Positions 54,018-63,010 of a stretch of DNA of 64,000 bases are shown piece by piece. A program made the translations under genes and the position numbers. This DNA is from Hermatobates lingyangjiaoensis (lineage: Eukaryota > Arthropoda > Insecta > Hemiptera > Hermatobatidae), in NCBI GenBank assembly GCA_026182355.1, contig JAPFBL010000070.1, forward strand, positions 793,501 through 857,500, in the 5' to 3' direction. Every line of letters starts with the position of its first letter. The stretch's first letter is position 1. The notes under the pieces are model-generated. The model was not told the DNA's origin and did not search any database. It worked only from the letters and a program-made list of their open reading frames with translations.

Positions 54018-54777
54018 TATATATATAGGTGTATTCTCTAATCGGGGTTCGGTCAATTTTCCAAGATAAAAAATTTAAACTCTCATTGCCAACGTTTCGG
54101 TTTTATTTAAAACCTTTTTCATAGGCCTAAAAACAAAGGATAATAAGAAATCACATTTCAACATCAAACATATACACAATATGAAAATGGATTGTTACAA
54201 CTTATGAATATTACAAGCAGAAATATTTCAGAGACACATAAAACAGTATTACTTACAGAAGTAAGAATTTTTTTACTAAGAAAATGAAATTTACATTATT
54301 TAAAGGAACAACAATGTCAATAGGAAAATTGACCGAACACCGATTAGAGAACACACCTACTCGTATTCTAGCAAACGGTCGATATATTATTGAATCTGCT
54401 ATATATATAAATATTGATAGAAGTATCGACCGTGGAATAGAAACAAAACTAAAGTTTATCGGGACTCGGTCAGTTCTTCAGGTTCAAATTAAACTCTCAT
54501 TGCCAACGTTTTGGTCTTTATTTAAAACCTTTTTCATAGGCAGAAGTAAAAATTTTCAGTTCTGTGTCACGTGTTTATTCAGACTACAGTTGTTGTTAAA
54601 ATCCACATACTATTTTTCTTTGTAAAATAATTTTTAATGTAATACTTAGTTTTTCTGTTTCAAAATTTATTCTTCTGCCTATGAAAAAGTTTTTTAATAA
54701 AGACTGAAACGTTGGCAATGAGAGTTTAATTTGAACCTGAAGAACTGACCGAGTCCCGATAAACTTTAGTTTTGTAT
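53971..54777. mobile_element. PLE family 4 cluster (three modules)
   Basis: Between (AT)n tracts at 53976-54027 and 54778-54820 lie a minus module (54040-54360), a second minus module (54420-54560) and a plus module (54560-54777). Each has the AACGTTGGCAATGAGAGTTT core and ACTGACCGA-type tail. Tails read GTTCGGTCAATTTTCC and CTCGGTCAGTTCTTCAGG in reverse, showing two subfamilies. The CUGANGA position reads CTATGAAAAA, so the fold is hammerhead-like without a canonical box. Confidence 0.8.
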
Positions 54778-54781
54778 ATAC

Positions 54782-54822
<41 letters not shown>
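54778..54822. repeat. (AT)n microsatellite
   Basis: AT tract immediately after the TTTAGTTTTGTATATACG end of the plus-strand family-4 module. Confidence 0.95.
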
Positions 54823-55179
54823 GTTTATAGTCAATTTTTATTTTATATGAGAAAAAAATAATTACTTGTGGGTAGCTCACTTGAAAAAACTGAATTACTC
54901 AAATGAAAATAACAAAATGTTGTGTGAACTCGGCGGTGTTCAAGTTCAATTTTTCCATTACCAAAGATTAGCCAAATAAACTCAAGTCAGATGAAATGAA
55001 GGATGGCCTAGCAGCTGGTCCAAACTGATGAATCACTGTACATCTGGAGTTAATATGACGTGCAAGAACAAACATTCTAAGTCATAATTGAACGATCATA
55101 GTCTTTTTTCTCATTTCTTATTGTGGTTTATATATATATAAATCAATGATCAAACCACAATAAGAAAATGGGAAAACAA

Positions 55180-55220
55180 GACTGATCTTTCAACCGTATC
55201 AAGCGGTCTTCGTCAGAGTC
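55180..55220 (-). ncRNA. Hammerhead ribozyme, helix III shortened (family 1)
   Basis: GACT, CTGACGA, ACCG/CGGT with a CTTGATA loop, GAAA, GATC, AGTC. Two bases (TT) of the AGATCTT segment are missing, so the U16.1-H17 pair is lost and cleavage is doubtful. Confidence 0.65.
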
Positions 55221-55234
55221 AGGGATGGGTTTTT

Positions 55235-55276
55235 GACTCTGACGAAGACCGCTTGATACGGTTGAAAGATTTAGTC
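55235..55276 (+). ncRNA. Hammerhead ribozyme, helix III altered (family 1)
   Basis: Same as its partner, but the helix III segment reads AGATTT instead of AGATCTT. The box, helix II and helix I (GACT/AGTC) are intact. Confidence 0.65.
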
Positions 55277-55579
55277 TTGTTTTCCCATTTTCTTATTGTG
55301 GTTTGATCATTGAGTGTTATTTCACGTGTTTATGTGAAATCTTTTAATATATATATAAGTTTAAAATCAAAGAATAGTAACACAGAGAGTAAAGGAACAC
55401 ATTTACAAACTCAAATTTTTGGACAATCTGTCTTGGAGAATAGAGACAAGTACGTTGTAGACGCAAAATCAAGTTACTTGCAGTTTTTTTACTCTGTGTG
55501 TTACTTTTTTTCGATTTTGCACTCGTATTGTGTCCGGTTTGGACCGTCTTTCCATCTATTATGTGAATATATATATTTA

Positions 55580-55768
55580 TGAAGTTTAAATCACAAGGAA
55601 AAGGAAAACAATAAGAATGAATGTTCTGAAGCCTTTCACTTTATGTCATCACAGAGTAAACAAAGTAAAAACTGTTTTACTTTGTTTGTTCTCTGATAAC
55701 ATAAAGTGAAAGATCTCAGAGAATCTTATTTCTTATTGTTTTCCTTCTTCCAAGTTGTTTAAACTTCA
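55580..55768. repeat. Inverted module with hammerhead-like plus arm
   Basis: Arms about 55580-55650 and 55700-55768 pair through AAAACAATAAGAA/TTCTTATTGTTTT and CACTTTATG/CATAAAGTG. The plus arm reads TTCT, CTGATAA (55692-55698, G8 to A), ACATAAAGT, GAAA, AGATCT, C, AGAG: helix I TCT/AGA and helix III are good, helix II is minimal. The minus arm has GTGATGA. Confidence 0.65.
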
Positions 55769-55774
55769 TTGATT

Positions 55775-56100
55775 GCTTTTGTTGTTTATTGTGATTCTTC
55801 TGCATATATTCTTATATTGTGTTAAATAAACAATAAATTTACTTTAAAACATATCACACAGATATGCCGATCCCAGAAAAATTCCATTTCAATTTTCAGT
55901 TCAAATACTTTACATTAGCGGAATGACCGAGCGCATATTTCAGTATTTTTTTTGTTAAAAAACGGTCAAAATTATTTTTTTTTGTCTTCCCCGCAAAGCT
56001 AGAGTGTGAGTTCATATATACTTCGGTTCTTCACCAATGGGGCATGTTATTTCTAATGTCAACGGGAAATGTAAGCTGGTTAGTAAACATTATATTATTA
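55775..56100. other. AT-rich stretch without identified gene
   Basis: Nothing recognised. Confidence 0.5.
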
Positions 56101-56102
56101 CA

Positions 56103-56165
56103 TAAATCCGTCATACTTCGTGAATAGTTGATGTAGTAGTCCGACCGGTTTTGCACGCAGTAGAT
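56103..56165 (-). mobile_element. PLE family 3 tail fragment
   Basis: Reversed: GCAAAACCGGTCGGACTACT, then CACGAAGTATGACGGATTTA. This matches the 3' part of the family-3 modules at 20.6 and 61.05 kb. The ribozyme 5' half is absent. Confidence 0.65.
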
Positions 56166-56169
56166 CTTT

Positions 56170-57425
56170 AAGTATAACTTAAATAATACATTAATTTGGC
56201 CTGTGAAAGAGTTATATTTGCTGCAATCTGTCCAGAGTTATAATGTGTCTAGCTCTTACTTTCATTGAGATTACATGTAAGATGGCCTCTAGGACAGGTC
56301 AGCTGTCCTGTCCTATCCTGACATAGGTTTTTATTAGGGTTTAGATTCAACAAATGATTTTTGCTTTCCACATGTCATATTTACCTGCCTTAACCAGGAA
56401 CATCATTTTCATATACTTATAAAGGAACTCCAAATTGAAGCAACTTAAAAATGTTAAATTTGTATGAAACTATTGAGTCGGACGGGATATGCAGGGATTC
56501 TTTTCAGACGTCAAACTGAGACGATTTTCTAAGATGAAGTATGATTGTATTTTTGTCATACAAGAAAATATATATGTTAATATAGCAAACTGAAATATAA
56601 TATTTTATGAATGACTGAAATGTGCAGCACATAATATGACTAAATAGGTCGAAATAAATGTATTGTATCCTCTCACCTTGAAAGAATCGTAAAACTCTCA
56701 TCTACATCGTAATCGTGAATTTTCACCAATTCCAGTATGACAGTGAATGTTTCTGCTTTTTTCTTTTTTTTTTACCATTGACAAATTTTAATTCAAATTT
56801 TAGGTTTAAACCCATTATATGAATAAATTTACAATAAAAAAGCTACTTCAATCTGATTTTTTACTTATATAAAATATTTCTCCTCTCATAATGAAATAGT
56901 TGAGTAAATACAATTGTATATGAGTTAGAAGCATATGGTGGTTTTGTGACTTTACCAATGGGATTGGCTACTCCAGTTGGGCTAGTAATCTGCAGACAAT
57001 GCTGTGTCAGCTAGTTATATGCAAATCGGACACCCACCCGCTACTCAATATACCACATTTCATCCCATCTTACATATTCATTATTTCTGGCTTTATTTTG
57101 AACACTAATTAATTTTATGATACTTCATAAAAAAGAATACTTTTTACATTATTAAGAATACCCTCTCATCATTAACTAATATTTTGAATTAAGAGGACAA
57201 AATATTATATAATCCACTAAATTGGATTCCTACTCCCTGTTGTATGGGTAATGGATTCCCAGTTTAATGGGTAATGAAAGAGCTATTATTATGATGGGTA
57301 GTAATAATTCTGAAGTCAACAATATCTATTACTGGCCTAATTACTGGCTTGTCGTTTAATGGGTACGAGTTCGATCAGACTCAATTCAATGATATCCTCA
57401 TTTCAATGATAATTACAGGGTAGAT
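56170..57425. other. AT-rich stretch without identified gene
   Basis: AGGACAGG and CCTGTCCT words near 56290-56325 make a small hairpin. No gene or transposon was recognised. Confidence 0.45.
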
Positions 57426-57435
57426 TCTACTAAAT

Positions 57436-58027
57436 CAGTGGATATTAACGTCGTCCACATGGACTTCCAGTGGTCCTTGAGGAAAAATATAATTTTGGGG
57501 CTCCATGGCACGTGGTTAGGTTAGCTGCATGTTAAATTTACATTCGTATACCAGTATAGTACGTATAATACGTACCATAATACCAGTATAATACGTACGT
57601 ACGTTTTGTATAACTAAAAATATATAAAAGCTTAGCAAGCTGACAGAACATTCAAACAAAATAATCAAAACATAAGGCCCAATATCCTTCTGAGTTTATT
57701 ATAATGACCCAATATTTTAAAATTTTCCATTATAATTTTGTTTATTTTAGATACAAAACTGATACAATTTATGTGACTATTTATCATACAATTCTAATAA
57801 AGAACATTAAATTACTGTTTGACAAATATTTTTGTGTATCGACATCACTTTTGTAAATGTAATGAAATTATTTCATAGTTACACTTTTCATTTACCCTAA
57901 CAACAAATATGTATTTGAAAATTGACATTTGTTTTTTTAAGTATCCGTGACCAACAGGAATGGGGGTCTATAGATGATAGAATAGCTCTCAGGGGGTTCA
58001 AAAACAAACTAAAGGTTGGAACCCCTG
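57436..58027. mobile_element. hAT-type MITE with 8-bp TSD
   Basis: Ends CAGTGGATATTAACGTCGTC and (reversed) CAGGGGTTCCAACCTTTAGT. Flanks TACTAAAT (57428-57435) and TTCTAAAT (58028-58035) match at 7 of 8. The interior resembles 40841-41432. Non-coding, 592 bp. Confidence 0.85.
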
Positions 58028-58204
58028 TTCTAAATCAATGATTTCAAGTTTATTAGAACTACTAAAGTGGATACATTCATGTTAAAGAAATGAAATCAAA
58101 CTGAATCAAGCCATGAGTTTATAACATTTAACACAGAGTTTGATATAACATCTAGAACAGCGACAGTAAAACAAAACCAAAATTCAGTTAATTTCCAATG
58201 AGTT

Positions 58205-58245
58205 CATTATATTTATTTATAGTAAAGTTGAGTGTAGGCTTCAAG
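58205..58245. mobile_element. Long TIR element, end fragment in reverse
   Basis: ATTTATAGTAAAGTTGAGTG then TAGGCTTC is the reverse of the TIR and first bases of the 42.07-kb element. Only about 40 bp remain. Confidence 0.5.
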
Positions 58246-58249
58246 TTTT

Positions 58250-58655
58250 TTTTACTTTAAATATCTAACACTCATAGCTCGACCAAGGGTAAATTCCATT
58301 CTGCGGTCGTCGCCTAATCTAGTCAACAAAATTTACGATTAAGAGAACATTCCACTGCCTACTTCATATTCAAACTATTTAATTACTTTTCGTTTATTTA
58401 TTTCTAATTCTCCTTCAATGATAAAAAACTGTCCTGTTTAGGTAATATATTTTTGACTTGCATTTAAATTATAGCAAGAATTCACTCACACTGATGCTAA
58501 TGTTTTAAACTTTATATTTAGCAAAGTCACTTTAGCTGTTTTACTAATACAATTTTTTATTATTTGCTATGTGTTTACAAATTGGTAAATCTGATTTTAT
58601 AACAGGTTTATGTATTCGAATAATTTGGTTTGAAGCTGACTTGAAATCAATAATC
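58250..58655. other. AT-rich stretch without identified gene
   Basis: Nothing recognised. Confidence 0.5.
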
Positions 58656-58659
58656 ACAA

Positions 58660-58740
58660 TTGATTATTAATTCAAAAGGACTCCTCACGAAAGATTTGAT
58701 CTAATGTTGATGCGTTTCGAACGCTTGGTGTATGGTCATA
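58660..58740 (-). mobile_element. PLE family 2 degenerate tail
   Basis: Reversed: AAGCGTTCGAAACGCATCAA, then GTGAGGAGTCCTTTTGA. This follows the family-2 layout (GTTCGAAACGCGTTGAA then GTGGAGACTTTTG). The 5' half of the ribozyme is not recognisable. Confidence 0.55.
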
Positions 58741-58956
58741 TTTACAATACAAAATGTGAAATTGAATACAAAAAAAAAATAAAGAAAATAGAAACCAAAA
58801 AGAGTTACATACCTGCCTTGGTAAGGTGATATTGAGTGTTTAAGGAGACATAGAACACTACAGAAAACAGAATAATCCGAAAAGGAAGGGAATGCAGCTG
58901 GTATGTTTACATAATGGTACTACATACAATTCATGCATAAAAAATTAGGTGTCTTA

Positions 58957-59285
58957 GGTTAGGTTAGGTTGCAGTGGCAGTCCCACAAGGGAACACACGT
59001 GGGCCAAGCAATAGAGCTTTGTTATACCACACAATGAAGATTGATTCTACACTGGGAGTCCTAAATTTTGCTTAACTCAAGTGTATTTTGAGTAGGGATC
59101 TTTAACGAGTACCTGACATCGTACAGACTCGGTACCGACGGTTTAATGTCCTTCTCCGAGGGAAAACTTGCTCAAATTTATTCACCACCCGCGTGAATAA
59201 ATCGAGGGCCAGGTGGGGATCGAACCCAAGTCCTATCAGTTCAGAGGCATGTATGTTAACCACTGACCTAACCTGTCCCCCCAAC
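58957..59285 (-). mobile_element. tRNA-derived SINE, copy 3, with 11-bp TSD
   Basis: The best-preserved copy. Reversed it starts GGGGGGACAGGTTAGGTCAG, has A box (TTAGGTCAGTGGTTAACATA) and B box (GGGTTCGATCCCC), body blocks TTTATTCACGCGGGTGGTGA and CGGAGAAGGACATTAA, and ends CCACTGCAACCTAACCTAAC. Exact target duplications TAGGTGTCTTA lie at 58946-58956 and 59286-59296. The 3' 50 bp match the LINE at 14.8 kb. Confidence 0.94.
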
Positions 59286-59299
59286 TAGGTGTCTTACTT

Positions 59300-61000
59300 C
59301 ATTGAAGTACGGTTATCTAAACATACCTGACAAATTATACTCCTTCTCATATACTCCTTTTCCCTTAGTGTCATATGACTCCTGAAACCAGAGGTCGGGT
59401 GGCTATTTTGGTTTTACTACCCCGATAGATTTTGTTAGAATGAATTCCCCCCCCCTCCCCACACCTGTCCACTTTCAAGTGCTCTGGTAACCAAACCAAT
59501 TTATTTATAGAATTTATGGATAATAAATGAACAAAAGATGTATATTGAAATAATGTTTTATTGTTAATTTCATTTATCATAGGAAATAAAGTCTATATTT
59601 TTGTCATGGAAATAGCACACTAGAAAAAACGTAGGAATCGCATTTTTAAACTGAAATAAAATACTCTTTTAGCTTTACATAAGCAAAACTACTGACCCAC
59701 AAGTATTTCCAATTCATACAATAACAAAAAAAAAAAATATTGAATGCAGTATTATGAAGAAACATGTTTATCCTTTATAGCATGAGAGTAGCGCATGAAG
59801 AAAAATTATCGTGATTGTTTCTCCAGTAAGACGGCAGGTCAAAAATCCACCAGGTAGATGAGGAGCTAAATAATGATTGATAATCAAGGAGCAATGCCAC
59901 CACTAAGAGAACAACGCAAAAGTAGTCTCACTACAGTTAGAAAGAAGTTACAATACTGATATTTCTCTTTTCCATAGTTTTAAACAACGTAGGATCCTCG
60001 ATGAGTTCTGTTTCCAACTTTCCCTCTGTTAGCACACCCGCATTTGTAATATAGGTTATGAGCAAATAACACAATAACTTCTAGCATAGCTCGTGAGTTC
60101 GAACAACCATAATGTTATAGTTTTATTTCCTTGAAAAGTGTTTGTAATCGTGACTAGACATGTTGTCATGTTTCAAAAAATTTTAAAAGAAAATAATTTA
60201 TATTAACAAATTTTAAAATAGTAGTCAGTGAGCAAAGAAATAATATTTATTCTATTGTGAAACATTACTTTTTTTTCACCAAACATTACTCTTAAATTAA
60301 AAATAAACTCTGCATTTTCTTTAATAAAAATCGAAAATAAACTTAGAAAACTGAAATGGTGTAACAGCATTTTTTTATATTTCTTTCTTTTGATTAGCTA
60401 CCTCAAAAGCTAACCTGTTTTGTTTGTATCGTATCGGTCGTAACTCTATTCCTTTCACTTTGCTAGTGTCAGTTATTTTACCTCTTTGAAAACCAACCTT
60501 TGAAAACCATTTGAAAATCCTCTATACAAACACGTAAACTCTATTCCTTTTCATATTTGGCAAATTGTTTTTCAAATCTTTCTTCGACTAGTTTTTTTTT
60601 AGATTTAAGTAATATACTCATTGACTTCTTAGTATAAGTAGGAATTACTTTGTTGCAAGAACTTTGCCAGTTTTATAAGAAAATAGAAATATTTGCTTTT
60701 AATAATGGCTCACCTATTGATTTTCATTATTTGTCTTCGACAAGCGCACCCTTTCACGAGTGTCTGTGAAAACTGAATTGTAATAATTATTTGAAATATG
60801 GAAGTTTGTATGAACATAATTATTTAACTCTGATTCGTTTAAATTGGGAAATTATTATGTTAATCGGATAAATTGTGTATCGGGTGCAAAAGTGATAATT
60901 CTTTACAATGACCTGTAGAAACTGTGTCAATCTTTTTATATTTCTCCACAATCAGTTGTTCAGTTGGCTGGTGTCCTGATAAGGTATGGAATTAAAAGAG
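59300..61000. other. AT-rich stretch without identified gene
   Basis: A C-rich run at 59449-59459 is the only compositional feature. No gene or transposon recognised. Confidence 0.45.
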
Positions 61001-61002
61001 TT

Positions 61003-61193
61003 AAGATATTATTATTATTAACCGTCATACCTAGTCTATCCCTGGTGGATTGTCCGACCGGTTTCTCAATGGCTGCATCATCAATGGGACTAACCTGACC
61101 TTCCACAATCACGGATATAAATAACTATTTTAACTCAATGGTGCCAATACATGCCTAAATTTTTTACGGGTATGACGGTTAAAATAATATCTT
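61003..61193. mobile_element. PLE family 3 module with inverted ends
   Basis: Terminal inverted segments AAGATATTATTATTATTAAC plus CGTCATACC and GGGTATGACGGTTAAAATAA plus TATCTT enclose 135 bp. The minus-strand part has a hammerhead-like motif. The flank TAACCTCTGTGGCACTAAC (61199-61217) also follows the 2.25-kb module (TAACCTCTGTGCTAATGAC at 2434), so it belongs to the element. Confidence 0.7.
61052..61090 (-). ncRNA. Hammerhead-like motif (family 3)
   Basis: Reversed: GTCC helix I strand, TTGATGA (C3 to U), a 12-nt segment with poor helix II (TGCAGCCATTGA), GAAA, self-complementary ACCGGT, C17, then GGAC completing helix I. The helix III and cleavage region is perfectly kept while helix II has decayed. 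Confidence 0.5.
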
Positions 61194-61194
61194 A

Positions 61195-62410
61195 TTTACT
61201 AACCTCTGTGGCACTAACAATATGCATGTATTAAAGGTGTTACTCATCAATGTACTCATCAATAACATATTCACTTTTAGCAAATCACTTTCAAATACAG
61301 CGGCTTTTATTAATTTCTTCGCTCTCTAGAGAAGCGTATTTCTGAACTCCAGAGCTATATTGTTAGGACTTAAAATACAGTAGAGTGAGTTGCACTGTTT
61401 ACACCGTTTTAATAATTGAATAAGGAATAGGGTTTTTTGTTTAATGCTTATCTTTGTTTTGCAGATATATTGTTCCACAAAGGCTTCAGCATGAGCTTAA
61501 CAGATTAGAGTTTGAATGGATGAGCAGTTTAAATGTATTAATGAATAGACGGCAAAATTATTTATTGAGAGACTAAATCCAAGGCCATAGATGAAGGACC
61601 TACTTCCCCCCACTGAGCTTACCCTGAGTGAAATATTAGGAATATTCCAGTTAATTGTTAAAATTTATTTAAATATATCATATATTTTAAAAAAAACAAA
61701 CTAAACACTAACGATAGACAAAATTAAAGAAATCCATTAATATTAATATTATGATAAATAATAATAGTATCATGCAACAAATAACAATAATAAATAATTA
61801 AAAAATAATAAAATAGGCGCACCTATGAAATAACGAATGCTTCGGGGCGCATCATTGATTTTAATATAGAAAGTTTAGTTCTGAAATTTGGAAATAGAAA
61901 ATGATAGAGAATTAAAAAGAATAGTTTTTTTAGAGAGAGAGAGAGAGAGAGAGAGATCAGTAAAAAATGCTTTAAATCCCCAAGGAAAGGAAAAGAGAAA
62001 GTATTATTCATTGCTGCTTAAAGATTAATGAAATTTACCTTTCAGTTCAAATACCAAGTGACGATGACTTGACTCAGGCTTGAAAACCACTGGTGTTTCT
62101 AAAATAAATGAAAATAATGCATATTTTTAAAATCTTCAGTTAACTTGAGGTAAACACGTTATGACTGGGCCCCCCAAACATGTGTATTTAACGTAGTATT
62201 ATAATATTCTTGTTATTTTTCCTACAATAGGTATGAGACGTTGTCCTTTCTGTACTTATTTATAGTTAATTTTACTAATTGCGGCGTAAATGAATTAAGT
62301 TCCATACATTACTTAGATTGCTTGTATTAAAACACTACAGATTCTTATTATGTTTAAAAACAGAATTTCATGTAATGTCATTAGTTGTGCAATCCGTAAT
62401 TGTGTGGTAT
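61195..62410. other. AT-rich stretch with (GA)n
   Basis: A (GA)n tract lies at 61932-61956. No gene recognised. Confidence 0.5.
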
Positions 62411-62470
62411 TTACTCATTCTGAGGTAAAATGGATAAACCAACAAAAGTCTCCACACAAATGAAGTTTTA

Positions 62471-62509
62471 TTCAACGCGTTTCGAACACTTTGTGTTCAT
62501 CATCAGGAA
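62471..62509 (-). ncRNA. Hammerhead ribozyme, minus arm (family 2)
   Basis: Same sequence as 62917-62955: TTC/GAA helix I, CTGATGA (62506-62500), helix II GAACAC/GTGTTC, GAAA, ACGCGT, T. Confidence 0.75.
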
Positions 62510-62916
62510 GACACTATAATACAAATTATATATAAATAGTTACAAAAATTAGAGTTAAATAATAAAATTCAAGAGAATTCAAGACATACCCAAGGATGTG
62601 GTACTGATGGGTTGGTCCAGTGAAAACAACTAGTAGGAAACAGATCCGTTGCGAAAGAGTGGGGATAGGCATTTAGGAGATAAGGTGACAAAGGCTTCGG
62701 GTATGCTTGAAAACCGTTAACTGAAATAGAGAAGGCCAGAACCACTAATTTAGAGGAAAGAAACTTTTTTTTAATTTATTTTTTAATTTATTCTTTGTGA
62801 TTCTAGGAACAGCTTAAGAAATTTTGGACACCCTTAATTTTGAATTCTCTTAATTGAATTTTATTATTTCACTCTAATTTTTGTAACTAGTTAGATATAA
62901 TTTGTATTATAGTGTC

Positions 62917-62955
62917 TTCCTGATGATGAACACAAAGTGTTCGAAACGCGTTGAA
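62917..62955 (+). ncRNA. Hammerhead ribozyme, plus arm (family 2)
   Basis: TTC (62917-62919) pairs with GAA (62953-62955); the box is CTGATGA (62920-62926). After one unpaired U comes a six-pair helix II GAACAC/GTGTTC with AAA loop, then GAAA (62943-62946). The self-complementary ACGCGT is helix III, and cleavage is predicted after T62952. The core is fully consensus. Short helix III again implies a dimeric active form. Confidence 0.78.
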
Positions 62956-63010
62956 TAAAACTTCATTTGTGTGGAGACTTTTGTTGGTTTATCCATTTTA
63001 CCTCAGAATT

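Larger units (their letters stand above)
55082..55345. mobile_element. PLE family 1 inverted pair with two ribozymes
   Basis: A tail fragment (55090-55132) and ATATATAT are followed by minus arm 55141-55220 and plus arm 55231-55345, only 10 bp apart (AGGGATGGGT). Both arms hold complete hammerheads, so a transcript across the pair would form a long hairpin masking both. Confidence 0.88.
62414..63010. mobile_element. PLE family 2 inverted pair with two intact ribozymes
   Basis: Arms 62414-62585 (minus) and 62844-63010 (plus) are about 170 bp and nearly identical, around a 260-bp spacer. Each arm includes the ribozyme, a GTGGAGACTTTTGTTGGTTT tail and a TCCATTTTACCTCAGAAT end. Confidence 0.9.
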
